Of a stretch of DNA of 12,459 bases, positions 1 through 7,279 are shown in pieces. The stretch comes from Desulfurococcales archaeon ex4484_217_1 (GTDB taxonomy: Archaea > Thermoproteota > Thermoprotei_A > EX4484-217-1), in NCBI GenBank assembly GCA_002254745.1, contig NJED01000034.1, positions 1 through 12,459 on the forward strand, read 5' to 3'. The notes below the pieces were generated by a model. It was not told where the DNA came from and did not search any database. It saw only the letters and a list, made by a program, of their open reading frames with translations. The position numbers and the translations under genes were made by a program. How positions within the stretch are numbered: the first letter of the stretch is position 1; each line of letters opens with the position of its first letter.

Positions 1-188
1 TGAGAATAACAGCTAATGGCGGTATTAAGACGTGTCTATTTCTAAAACCTGTGATAGATTTAAAAAGTATTCTTAGGAATGAAAGCTACGATGACAAGGT
101 TAAGGTTGAAAAAATAAAGGAGGCAATAGTTAAAGCTAATGAGTTAAGAGAACCATACTATAAAGAGAGTACGAAAAGAGGTGAGTAA
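1..188 (+). CDS. moaA: GTP 3',8-cyclase MoaA, C-terminal end (partial)
   Basis: This is the last 61 codons of a gene that begins outside the window, read in frame from base 3 to the TAA at 186-188. The segment Arg-Ile-Thr-Ala-Asn-Gly-Gly-Ile-Lys-Thr-Cys-Leu matches the C-terminal signature of MoaA (R-L-T-x-D-G-x-L-x-x-C-L). In that family the Cys is a ligand of the C-terminal [4Fe-4S] cluster that holds GTP. MoaA is the radical-SAM enzyme that makes 3',8-cyclo-GTP, the first step of molybdopterin synthesis. moaC follows after 3 bases, which supports the call because MoaC uses the MoaA product. The protein ends Gly-Glu and not with the Gly-Gly tail known from bacterial MoaA. The identification rests on a short stretch plus context. 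Confidence 0.75.
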   Translation, partial: RITANGGIKTCLFLKPVIDLKSILRNESYDDKVKVEKIKEAIVKANELREPYYKESTKRGE

Positions 189-191
189 TAT

Positions 192-563
192 ATGAAGGTA
201 AGGATGGTTGATGTTTCACCTAAGCCTGAAGTGCATAGGGAGGCTATTGCTTCAGGTAAGATCGTTTTAAAGAAGAAAACAATAGAGCTTGTTAAAAGTG
301 AGAAAATAGAGAAAGGGGATGTTCTATCTGTAGCTACAGTAGCTGCAATTCTCGCGGCAAAAAAGACATCGGAGATAATACCTTTATGCCACCCTATACC
401 ATTAACCCATGTTGATGTAGATTTTAGTATTGAAGACAATTTTATCGAAGTTAAAACAAAGGTAAGAACCACAGCTAAGACCGGTGTTGAAATGGAGGCT
501 CTAGTAGCAACTATGACTGCATTACTTACCATATGGGATATGGTTAAAAAGTATGAAAAATAG
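192..563 (+). CDS. moaC: Cyclic pyranopterin monophosphate synthase MoaC, C-terminally short
   Basis: MoaC converts 3',8-cyclo-GTP to cyclic pyranopterin monophosphate in molybdenum/tungsten cofactor synthesis. Family signatures are clear: MVDVS near the N-terminus, KKTSEIIPLCHP (about residues 57-68), GVEMEA (98-103) and the catalytic Asp116 and Lys119 of WDMVKK. The protein is 123 residues, whereas MoaC is normally about 150-160. It stops four residues after the catalytic lysine, so the usual last 25 or so residues (the strand with a T-R-I-x-x-I/V type sequence in archaeal homologues) are missing. I found no continuation in the other two frames downstream. ATG at 192 follows the moaA stop by 3 bases, so the two are co-transcribed. 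Because both catalytic residues are present the protein may still work, but loss of the C-terminus could affect folding or hexamer assembly. Confidence 0.9.
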   Translation: MKVRMVDVSPKPEVHREAIASGKIVLKKKTIELVKSEKIEKGDVLSVATVAAILAAKKTSEIIPLCHPIPLTHVDVDFSIEDNFIEVKTKVRTTAKTGVEMEALVATMTALLTIWDMVKKYEK

Positions 564-613
564 CTGTTTTCGTAGTTACTTTAGTTCTCATCCTCTACAG
601 TTTCATAGTTAAT

Positions 614-1309
614 GTGAGTTTAGAATTCTTTTTAAATGTGAATTTCATTTATGTAATACTGTCTTTTTCTGCACTATTTTTCACATTAATTATTTCGTCT
701 GTTAGGCTTTCTCTTCTAAGTAAAGAGCTTAGGTTCGTGGATAGCCTTACAATATGGTTTTCTTCGCAGAATAATTCAGGTAAGAATTTCGCAATAGTCT
801 TATACGAAATATTGTTAGATGTTCTTGTCCCCAATATGCTTGCCTTGTTCTTCGCCTTGTTTTACTTGGTTGCTGAAAGAAACCTGTACTGCATTCTCCC
901 AATGTTCTCTTCAACACTGATTGTTACACTGTGGGTTTCAATTTTTCTGAGACGAAGAAGAAACTTTTCTGATGTTAAACTCAACATCTTAGACCATGTA
1001 ATATTTGTTTTCCTAACTTTGTTGAAGATAGTTTTCGCTTCTTTTTCAGTGTTTTTAGCGTATTTAGCCGTAGGTGTGAACATAGAGTTTACTCGTTCGC
1101 TGGTAGCGTATCTTTTTGCACTATCTCTAGGTATAATACCGTTGCCCGCAGGTTCTATAGGTATGGAAGTTGGATTATCTATTATTAAACCTGGGGTAGG
1201 CGTGGTTCTGTGGAGAATTCTAGCTTACTATGTGCTGACCCTTATTTGCCTACCCTTTATTCTAAATCTTAGCAAAAGATTGACCATACGTAGAAGTCTA
1301 AATAAGTAA
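614..1309 (+). CDS. Polytopic membrane protein, LPG-synthase-TM / UPF0104 (AglD-like) family; true start uncertain
   Basis: A hydrophobic protein of at least 231 residues with six or seven likely transmembrane helices. The C-terminal part, IIPLPAGSIGMEVGL followed by a helix starting VVLWRILAYY, matches the P-x-x-G-G-x-G-x-x-E signature of the lysylphosphatidylglycerol-synthase transmembrane/UPF0104 superfamily. In archaea this superfamily includes AglD-like proteins linked to lipid-bound sugar transfer. The substrate cannot be read from the sequence. GTG at 614 is the first ATG/GTG/TTG in frame but has no ribosome binding site. The open frame continues upstream to base 557 and there encodes another good membrane helix (KIAVFVVTLVLILYS...). 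The real N-terminus therefore probably lies near 553-560, overlapping the end of moaC. It sits between moaC and nadE on the same strand and is probably co-transcribed with them. Confidence 0.6.
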   Translation: MSLEFFLNVNFIYVILSFSALFFTLIISSVRLSLLSKELRFVDSLTIWFSSQNNSGKNFAIVLYEILLDVLVPNMLALFFALFYLVAERNLYCILPMFSSTLIVTLWVSIFLRRRRNFSDVKLNILDHVIFVFLTLLKIVFASFSVFLAYLAVGVNIEFTRSLVAYLFALSLGIIPLPAGSIGMEVGLSIIKPGVGVVLWRILAYYVLTLICLPFILNLSKRLTIRRSLNK

Positions 1310-1339
1310 CTGCCCCAACTCTTAACTTGGTGAAAATAC

Positions 1340-2146
1340 TTGGACATTTTATTAGAAGAAATAATCAGCTTGGACTATGGTAAAATTGTGAACAAGGCTT
1401 TAGATTTTATTAGGGAATATGTTTCCTCATCAGGCGTTGGCGGAGCCGTTCTAGGGCTAAGTGGTGGTGTAGATTCTTCGGTAACGGCTACGCTGCTCGC
1501 TAAGGCTCTTGGTAGGGAAAAGGTTTTAGCTTTAATAATGCCTCACAAGGAGACTTCTAAGAGAGATGTAGAGGATGCTATTGAAGTTGCAAGATTATTA
1601 GGTATTCCATGTAGGGTCATAAATATAGATGATTGTATCAAATCAATAACTACGAGTTCTCCATGGCTTACAAAATTAACAGACAAAGTAGTTAGAGGAA
1701 ACATTATAGCTAGAATTAGGATGGTTATTCTATATTATCATGCTAACGCATTGAAAAGGCTTGTAGCAGGTACCAGTGATAGAAGCGAGTACTTGCTAGG
1801 ATACTTTACCAAGTATGGTGATGGTGCAGCAGACTTCTTCCCTATACTTGACCTATATAAGACACAGGTTAGGATGTTAGCTAAATACTTAGGATTACCT
1901 AGAAAAATTTATGAAAAACCTTCTTCGCCGGGATTATGGAAAGGACATTTGGCTGTAGAGGAGTTAGGTTTCGACTATGATGTAATAGACCAAATCCTCT
2001 ATGGTTATTTCGAGAAAAAACTTACGCTTAATAAGTTAGCAAAGGAGGTAGGATTGAGAGCAGTCGATGTTAAAGCTATTCTGGAAAGAGTAAAAAAGAC
2101 AGAGCATAAGCGGGCGCCATTACCTTATCCTAAATTAAGATTCTAG
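1340..2146 (+). CDS. nadE: NH3-dependent NAD+ synthetase
   Basis: NadE makes NAD+ from deamido-NAD+ (nicotinic acid adenine dinucleotide), ATP and ammonia in the cytoplasm. The 268-residue length fits the single-domain ammonia-dependent form; there is no N-terminal glutaminase domain. Seen in the sequence: the ATP-pyrophosphatase P-loop SGGVDSS (residues 41-47), GNIIAR (120-125), the GTSDRSE segment (144-150) with the following YLLGYFTKYGDGA, and SSPGLWKGH with EELG (195-210). The start is TTG at 1340, supported by GGTGA at 1329-1333 seven bases upstream. The C-terminus HKRAP...P is typical, so this gene looks complete. It follows the membrane protein by 30 bases, and its stop lies only 8 bases from the end of the convergent deoC. 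Confidence 0.93.
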   Translation: MDILLEEIISLDYGKIVNKALDFIREYVSSSGVGGAVLGLSGGVDSSVTATLLAKALGREKVLALIMPHKETSKRDVEDAIEVARLLGIPCRVINIDDCIKSITTSSPWLTKLTDKVVRGNIIARIRMVILYYHANALKRLVAGTSDRSEYLLGYFTKYGDGAADFFPILDLYKTQVRMLAKYLGLPRKIYEKPSSPGLWKGHLAVEELGFDYDVIDQILYGYFEKKLTLNKLAKEVGLRAVDVKAILERVKKTEHKRAPLPYPKLRF

Positions 2147-2154
2147 AGTCTCCT

Positions 2155-2781
2155 TTAGCTTCTTATACTGGCATGTCTTATACCGCCCGCAGCCTTTACA
2201 CCTATTTTGCCTTTGACAGCATTATACATTAATCGTACATCATGTACCGTAACCCCTCTTGGACCAAATCCTGTACATGATTTCACATAGTCTGCTCTAG
2301 CATTAGCTACTATTTCAGAAGCTTCAATTATTTCTTCGTCACTTAAATAGCCTGTTTCAATAATTACCTTGACTACAACGTTACCCATGCTTTTTGCAAT
2401 ATCAACTATTTCAGCTATTTCATTTAACACGTATTCTCTATTGCCCGTTTTAAAGGCTGAAATGTTCATTACCATATCTATTTCTGAGACCCCATTGCTT
2501 ATCGCTTCTTCAGCTTCTTTCTTCTTTACATACAAACTCTGAAAACCTAGAGGAAAACCTACTACTGTAGCTATCTTGCAATCCCTATATTCTTCAGCAA
2601 TACACTTTACGTAGACCGGTGGAATAACTGCTGCAGCAAAACCATATTTTAGAGTTTCATCACAGACTTTTCTCACATCGTTTAACGTAGCGTTGGGTTT
2701 TAATATAGTATGGTCGATCATTTTAGCTAATTCCTTAACGCTAATTTCTTTAATTACCTTTTCGATAAAGCTACTATGCAT
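2155..2781 (-). CDS. deoC: Deoxyribose-phosphate aldolase DeoC, C-terminally truncated
   Basis: DeoC cleaves 2-deoxyribose-5-phosphate to glyceraldehyde-3-phosphate and acetaldehyde. The catalytic residues are all visible: Asp102 in SEIDMVMN, the Schiff-base Lys167 in ADYVKSCTGFGPRG and Lys196 in GVKAAGGIR. The ATG start at 2781 has GGTGA (2791-2795) nine bases upstream. The protein is 208 residues and ends at AAGGIR plus six residues. Homologues continue with an alpha helix and a final barrel strand carrying G-A/T-S-S, which completes the (beta/alpha)8 barrel and the phosphate site. That last part, about 20 residues or more, is absent and is not recoverable in the other frames before nadE begins. 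It is either a shortened but folded variant or an inactive remnant. It is divergently transcribed from the ECF S-component gene. Confidence 0.88.
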   Translation of the reverse strand: MHSSFIEKVIKEISVKELAKMIDHTILKPNATLNDVRKVCDETLKYGFAAAVIPPVYVKCIAEEYRDCKIATVVGFPLGFQSLYVKKKEAEEAISNGVSEIDMVMNISAFKTGNREYVLNEIAEIVDIAKSMGNVVVKVIIETGYLSDEEIIEASEIVANARADYVKSCTGFGPRGVTVHDVRLMYNAVKGKIGVKAAGGIRHASIRS

Positions 2782-2832
2782 TATTTTAATTCACCGCTTA
2801 TGTTATAGCAAATAGTATGTTATTAACTAATA

Positions 2833-2867
2833 TACTCAAATTTGAGTAGCTACTCTTAAATTTAAGA
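2833..2867. promoter_or_regulatory. Cluster of three interlocking perfect palindromes, probable operator
   Basis: Three perfect palindromes lie together between deoC and the ECF S-component gene: TACTCAAATTTGAGTA (2833-2848), GAGTAGCTACTC (2844-2855) and TCTTAAATTTAAGA (2854-2867). The outer two share the core AAATTT and their centres are 20 bases apart, about two helical turns, as expected for two dimers binding one face of the DNA. The first overlaps the likely TATA region of deoC (about 2826-2836), and the second overlaps an A/T-rich promoter-like stretch for the + strand gene (about 2855-2864). This is consistent with a repressor controlling both genes. The regulator is unknown. The archaeal riboflavin regulator RbkR is one candidate if the transporter takes riboflavin, but I cannot confirm its motif from memory. 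Confidence 0.6.
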
Positions 2868-2910
2868 TAGACAATACTTCTTTTCAGCTTAGGTTAGAGC
2901 GTGTCTCACC

Positions 2911-3471
2911 ATGAAATCTCGAGAAATAGCGTGTGCATCTATTTTAGCAGCATTAGCTTCACTACTGACTTTAAGCGGAGCTAGTACTATACTTAGGATG
3001 CCTCCACCTTTCTCGTATTTGGTTTTCGACCCTTCAGAAATACCTTCTCTCATAGCATACCTCCTATATGGTTTTAAAGTCAGTGTTTTAGTAGCTACTC
3101 TGCATTTTACATTCTTGCTATTTAGAGGGGAGTTCGTACCTATAGGTCCACTTATGAAGTTTTTAGCTGTACTTTCAATGATTATTGGTTTTCATTTATT
3201 TAAAAGAAAAACACGGGAATCTACTCGTGTTTTAATATCCTCAGTGTTTAGGGCTTTAGTAATGTCTATAGCGAACTTTATTCTTCTGGTAACTTTATTT
3301 AAGATGGTAGTAATGGTGGTTAATCCTAATTTCACCGTAGGTTTAGTAATAGTATTGCTTGTAACGGCTGCTTACAATATAGTTCATGTCGTAGTTTTCG
3401 ATTACCCTATAGCAAAGCTTATCGTTTACAAGTTAAGGGGAATTAAGCGTAAAAGCGTTTACTATTTCTAA
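2911..3471 (+). CDS. ECF-type transporter substrate-binding (S) component, RibU-like
   Basis: A 186-residue integral membrane protein with about six helices and little soluble sequence, the usual size of an ECF S component. The block FDPSEIPSLIAYLLYGF, followed about 20 residues later by GEFVPIGPLMKFLAV, resembles the D-P-x-x-I-P-x-L-I...F-G and G-P-I-G-x-x-x-x-F-L pattern of RibU-type vitamin carriers. Such proteins capture a vitamin or similar small molecule and pair with a shared EcfT/EcfA1A2 motor, which is not encoded here. Riboflavin is the best guess for the ligand but is not shown. ATG at 2911 has only a poor ribosome binding site. The gene starts just downstream of the palindrome cluster. 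Its 3' end overlaps, antiparallel, the out-of-frame C-terminal extension of top6A (3433-3471). Confidence 0.72.
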   Translation: MKSREIACASILAALASLLTLSGASTILRMPPPFSYLVFDPSEIPSLIAYLLYGFKVSVLVATLHFTFLLFRGEFVPIGPLMKFLAVLSMIIGFHLFKRKTRESTRVLISSVFRALVMSIANFILLVTLFKMVVMVVNPNFTVGLVIVLLVTAAYNIVHVVVFDYPIAKLIVYKLRGIKRKSVYYF

Positions 3472-3612
3472 TTTGACTTTTTTATTTATGAACATCAGGA
3501 TTTCTTTCTTCCACTGCTTAGTTTGGAACCACTTATAGTTCAATAGTTCTTTAGCTCTTTTTATATCTCTTGGTGTTGCCTTAATTATGAAGTTTTTGCG
3601 TTCTATGGTTGC
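3433..3612 (-). pseudogene. Out-of-frame C-terminal segment of Top6A
   Basis: Downstream of the top6A stop at 3603-3605, the -1 frame stays open from about 3612 to the TAA at 3433-3435 and encodes 59 residues. Its sequence, including ATPRDIKRAKELL and NYKWFQTKQWKKEI, is the conserved C-terminal helix region of Top6A proteins (typically D-I-K/E-R-A-K-E-x-L then W-F-x...W). Adding it to the upstream frame gives about 376 residues, the normal family length. One base is therefore missing, or two are extra, in the stretch 3603-3614, or the ribosome shifts -1 there. The segment overlaps the last 39 bases of the convergent ECF S-component gene. It has no start of its own and should be read as part of top6A. 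Confidence 0.85.
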
Positions 3613-4562
3613 TTAATTATTCTCCCTTTGTTATCGCGTTCACCGAAAATATCTGTCATACTTACTCCCAGGAATCTTGCTTTAGGTGTTGCCAGTTTTT
3701 CGCTTTCATATGAGAGTGTTATTGAACCTATTTTGAAGACAGAATATATGTACCATCCATAAGGATCAGCATCTGTGAGTACATACACTGGGAGACCACA
3801 TTCCTCGTTAAGTCTTTTCACAAATCTCCTCGTTGCTCTATCAGGTTGCCCTGCACTAGTTATTAATAAGGCTCTACGCTTTTCCCAGAACCTATATCTG
3901 TGCAATTGTTGGAAAACAGCATCTTTCTCTACAACAAGTACGAAATCCGCATCTACGTCGAGTATTTCTATTAAGTCCGGTGTTGGCTCTAGGGCGTAGG
4001 CTCCATGACCCATTTTAGAAGCATCGATTACGTCTCCTCCAGATTTTAGCTTTATTTTTCCAACTAGCTTACCTTTCTCCTTACTTAAAATCAACATATC
4101 TTCTCTCAGAAGACCCGTTAGTACTTCAATGTCTCTTATTATTGCATCAGATTCTTTCTGCTCATCCCATGTATTTTCTTCTCTTCTCCTACCCTTATGG
4201 TCGTAATATATTATGCTGTGCTTACCCCTATAATATAGGTCTCTTATTGTTGGATATTCATTGTTTATTAGCGCTTCATAAATTATTTTAGCCATGAGCA
4301 GTGTTTGCATAAACTTCCTTGCTTCGTTTACATCTAAGAATTTTCTTTTTTGCTTTTTAGGACCAAGTAGTAAGAGTTTTCTTTCCTCATCATAAATAGT
4401 GTTACTTAGTGTTCTCTTAGGGAAAATTAGTGTGGGATTTTCCTTTCTCTTAATTTGCTCTATAATTTCTACGAATGTTCTATGAAGTGTTTCAGCAGCT
4501 TCGAGCCTTTGTTTATAATCTACATCATAATATAATTGCCCACTCACCGCATGGCACCTCAC
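3603..4562 (-). CDS. top6A: DNA topoisomerase VI subunit A, frame broken near the 3' end
   Basis: Top6A is the DNA-cleaving subunit of the A2B2 type IIB topoisomerase and a relative of Spo11. Seen: the winged-helix catalytic tyrosine motif IRDLYYRGKHS (Tyr110/Tyr111; the second Tyr is the family nucleophile) and the Toprim metal residues Glu212 in VVEKDA and Asp264/Asp266 in LTDADPYGWYIY. The GTG at 4562 overlaps the top6B stop by 4 bases. A GTG at 4547 is a likely alternative start because GAGGTG (4555-4560) lies seven bases upstream of it. The frame ends early at 3603 with ...GRIIKQP, and the missing C-terminal 59 residues continue in the -1 frame to 3433. All catalytic residues lie before the break. 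It is co-transcribed with and translationally coupled to top6B. Confidence 0.92.
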   Translation of the reverse strand: MRCHAVSGQLYYDVDYKQRLEAAETLHRTFVEIIEQIKRKENPTLIFPKRTLSNTIYDEERKLLLLGPKKQKRKFLDVNEARKFMQTLLMAKIIYEALINNEYPTIRDLYYRGKHSIIYYDHKGRRREENTWDEQKESDAIIRDIEVLTGLLREDMLILSKEKGKLVGKIKLKSGGDVIDASKMGHGAYALEPTPDLIEILDVDADFVLVVEKDAVFQQLHRYRFWEKRRALLITSAGQPDRATRRFVKRLNEECGLPVYVLTDADPYGWYIYSVFKIGSITLSYESEKLATPKARFLGVSMTDIFGERDNKGRIIKQP

Positions 4563-6184
4563 CTAATCTTTATGCTCCTCCTCAGGGATTCAACATTTAT
4601 TGAAGCACCTAATTTTTGAAGTTTTTCTCGTACTAGGTTTAGAAGCATTTTTTCAAGTTCTTTAACTGTTAATCCTCCGCCATTTATTTCTGTATTTGAT
4701 GGTTTACTTAAAACAGCTAAACTGCTTGCTATTTCCGGTATGTATTTTACGTAGACTATTGTTTTCTTCTTTAGCTCCTCTTCTTTCCTCTTCCTGAATA
4801 TGTATGTTCGTAGTTTTCTTGCCGCTTCTCTTATTGCATTCTTTATTTCCTTTTCTATTTCAGGAACATCGGCAATACTTTCCTTACCTACACCCTTATA
4901 CGGTACTTTAGTGCTACATATGTGGACAAATATGACTAGTGGTGCTGGAAACTCTGCTCCGTAAGCTTTCCAATCTATTGCATTTGAAACTATTTTCCAT
5001 GAGACGTCGGCTTTTTCATCGTAGAGTAGTGGTATTTTGTTTGCGAAACGATAGAGTTGAGGTTCTTCAGTGGAAGGTATTTTTCCTCCATAAGCAATAC
5101 CTACTTCAACTATAAACGGGTGGCCCAAGTAGGCTGAAGGCTTCCTCGTTACAGCAGTTACAAATTCCGGATTCAATACCCTCTTAAGGCCTGCAATTAT
5201 CAGGTCTTCGCCTAGCGGCGAGAGAGCATCTGCTCTTGGAGGTTTAAAGCCGTTATACTTCTTAAGCTCACTAGTTAAGGCTTTTATTCCCTTTGCTGTA
5301 AGACTATGAGGGGACATGTTAGGGTCGAAACCTATATCTCTAAGGAATTTTTCGGCTGTTATAGGTCCTACACCTTGAAACGATTCAGCCAGGAATTCTT
5401 TTAATGTTGAAGCTTCTGTTACTGATATAAGCATTTTTAACATTTCTATGTCGATACCGTGTGGATGGGGTTTTACTTCCTTTGGTGGTGGAGGCATCTT
5501 ATTTGTTACACGCTTATAAACTGTAGCTTCACTGCTGTCCGGGGGGACAAACGTTATACTAGCGTAGGGAATAGCTATAGCTGTTCTCTTAATGTATTCG
5601 TAGATTTTGTTTTTAGCTCTTGACCAGTCTCCCTCTACAACAACCGATATCGCTGTTCCATGGGATTTCTTTTTAAGTCTTCGCATTTTACGTTCGAGAA
5701 TTATTGGTTCATTCCTCTTTATGTCAACCATTATTTTAAAGTAGTATCTGTAGCGGCTTCCTAACGGTGTTGTTTCGACTTCTACGGGTTTCCCTGTAGT
5801 TAGCTGGCCATACAATATTGCCATTTTAGCTCCTAAACCGAACATTCCACGTGTTTGCCTTAGCTTATACTTTGATCCGAAAAGAACCTTACCGAAAGCG
5901 TAGGGAACATAGTGTGGGGGAATACCTATTCCATTATCTGAAACAGTTACTTTGTAAAATGATTTTTGAGGATTTACAAGTTTAATTCCAATATATAACG
6001 AAGGAAGTATTTCATGAGAATCGCAAGCATCAAGAGCATTCTCTACAAGCTCTCTAACTGTTTGGTAAAGTGCTCTACTCGGATTAGAGAAGCCTGCGAT
6101 TTCCCTGTTTCTGTAAAAGAACTCTGCTGCGCTAAGGCTTCTGAAAGTCTCTCTCATACTTTTACCCATGGCCATTAGCACCAT
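4559..6184 (-). CDS. top6B: DNA topoisomerase VI subunit B (ATPase)
   Basis: Top6B is the ATP-driven gate subunit that works with Top6A to relax and decatenate DNA. The domain order is complete in 541 residues, the usual length. A GHKL ATPase comes first, with ELVENALDA (45-53, Mg-binding Asn49), SDNGIGIP (82-89) and RGMFGLGAKMA (112-122). It is followed by an H2TH region around FQGVGPITAEKFL (269-281). The transducer domain carries the ATP-contacting lysine loop GVGKES (431-436). The start is not certain: ATGs at 6184, 6175 and 6169 all fit. A TATA-like TTTATA (6201-6206) lies only about 20-35 bases upstream, which would favour a near-leaderless message starting at one of the inner ATGs. The stop overlaps the top6A GTG, so top6B is the first gene of the pair. 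Confidence 0.95.
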   Translation of the reverse strand: MVLMAMGKSMRETFRSLSAAEFFYRNREIAGFSNPSRALYQTVRELVENALDACDSHEILPSLYIGIKLVNPQKSFYKVTVSDNGIGIPPHYVPYAFGKVLFGSKYKLRQTRGMFGLGAKMAILYGQLTTGKPVEVETTPLGSRYRYYFKIMVDIKRNEPIILERKMRRLKKKSHGTAISVVVEGDWSRAKNKIYEYIKRTAIAIPYASITFVPPDSSEATVYKRVTNKMPPPPKEVKPHPHGIDIEMLKMLISVTEASTLKEFLAESFQGVGPITAEKFLRDIGFDPNMSPHSLTAKGIKALTSELKKYNGFKPPRADALSPLGEDLIIAGLKRVLNPEFVTAVTRKPSAYLGHPFIVEVGIAYGGKIPSTEEPQLYRFANKIPLLYDEKADVSWKIVSNAIDWKAYGAEFPAPLVIFVHICSTKVPYKGVGKESIADVPEIEKEIKNAIREAARKLRTYIFRKRKEEELKKKTIVYVKYIPEIASSLAVLSKPSNTEINGGGLTVKELEKMLLNLVREKLQKLGASINVESLRRSIKIR

Positions 6185-6282
6185 TCAGCTTTATAGCTAT
6201 TATAAACTCCGATATTTTATATTTGCGCATATATTGCTTTATAAACAACAGTACCTCATAATACGGGCATAGTAGATACTTC

Positions 6283-7233
6283 TTATGATTTACCTTTACT
6301 TAAATAATATCCCATACCTATGTACAGTAAGGGCAAAATTAATGTAGCATCGCCATAAACTATTGTTTTCCTTGCTTTCGGCTTAATTTTACCCCATGAT
6401 ATTGCTTCTCTTGGCCGTGCTCCACTTAAGCTTCCATCATATTCTAATGCTGTAGTAACGTACACTGCATAATCTAGTCCTTCTTTAAACTGATTCCACC
6501 ATATTGTATGGTGTTTACTTATACCTCCGCCTATTATTAGAGCGCCGGTTTTTTCCGATGTAAAAACAATTTCAGATAGCTTCTTCATATCCTTGAATAA
6601 ATCTATTTTGAAGGGGTGCATTTGCGAGTATATGAACAAATCCGTTCCAAAAGCCCCGTCAACAATTCCAGGAACGAATATAGGCACTTTGCCCTCATAT
6701 GCTGCTCTGAGAATTGAGTTTGGGTCGTTGATGCGTTTCCCAAATTCCCAAAGTATCTCATAAACACTCCATTCACGTCTAAGTTTTAGAAGATCATTCA
6801 GTATGTTAAATGTTGCTTTTTCAATTAAAGGCCCATAATCTCTCTGCGGTATAAAAACATTACCTAGCCTATGTATTTTCCGTTCGGCAAGAACGCGATC
6901 ATCTGCTTCGAAATATCCTTTATAGTATTTTCCACCAAAGGCCTTGGCAATATCGTGATCTACAGCGCCACATGTTGTTATTACTACTTTAAAATATTTC
7001 TCCTCAATAAGCTGCGCTAACAATCCTCTTACACCTGTAGCGACAATGTTTCCTGTAAATGCTAAAAAATTTGTTGATTTTCTATCTGAAACCATTGTTG
7101 CAAGTATTTTAGCTGCTTCAATAAGGTAAGCTGGCGTAAACCCATGAATTTTCTCGTAAACTTCTATTAAATCATAGGCTTTTATTGAAGGATCTATCCT
7201 AACATCCTCTACAACGCCAAGTTTCTCAATCAC
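6283..7233 (-). CDS. dys: Deoxyhypusine synthase
   Basis: This enzyme transfers the 4-aminobutyl group of spermidine, with NAD, onto one lysine of initiation factor aIF5A, the first step of hypusine formation (in archaea the amino donor details may differ). Motifs: FTGNIVATG (59-67), TTCGAVDHDIAKAFGG (86-101), PGIVDGAFG (188-196), GGGISKHH (235-242) with the active-site His, and GARPREAISWGKI, whose Lys282 corresponds to the catalytic lysine (Lys329 of the human enzyme). The 316-residue length is normal. The GTG start at 7233 has a GGTGG ribosome binding site about six bases upstream. A TATA box at 7280-7287 lies about 50 bases upstream. The gene appears monocistronic and complete. Confidence 0.95.
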   Translation of the reverse strand: MIEKLGVVEDVRIDPSIKAYDLIEVYEKIHGFTPAYLIEAAKILATMVSDRKSTNFLAFTGNIVATGVRGLLAQLIEEKYFKVVITTCGAVDHDIAKAFGGKYYKGYFEADDRVLAERKIHRLGNVFIPQRDYGPLIEKATFNILNDLLKLRREWSVYEILWEFGKRINDPNSILRAAYEGKVPIFVPGIVDGAFGTDLFIYSQMHPFKIDLFKDMKKLSEIVFTSEKTGALIIGGGISKHHTIWWNQFKEGLDYAVYVTTALEYDGSLSGARPREAISWGKIKPKARKTIVYGDATLILPLLYIGMGYYLSKGKS

Positions 7234-7279
7234 AATTTTCCACCTTATAAAACTATTAGCTTCCTTTCCTAAAGTAGTA

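Noticed and set aside
158..532. Long open frame on the minus strand across moaC
   Set aside because: It lies wholly opposite moaC, whose family motifs are clear, and shows no recognisable protein signature or ribosome binding site.
2146..2175. Possible frameshifted remnant of the DeoC C-terminus (A-K-G-D-S-R-I-L-I in another frame)
   Set aside because: It only loosely resembles A-G-A-S-R-I-G-T-S, lacks the intervening helix, and its frame is closed directly upstream.
3603..3615. Programmed -1 slippery site in top6A
   Set aside because: No X-XXY-YYZ heptamer with a following stem is visible; kept only as an alternative to a consensus error.
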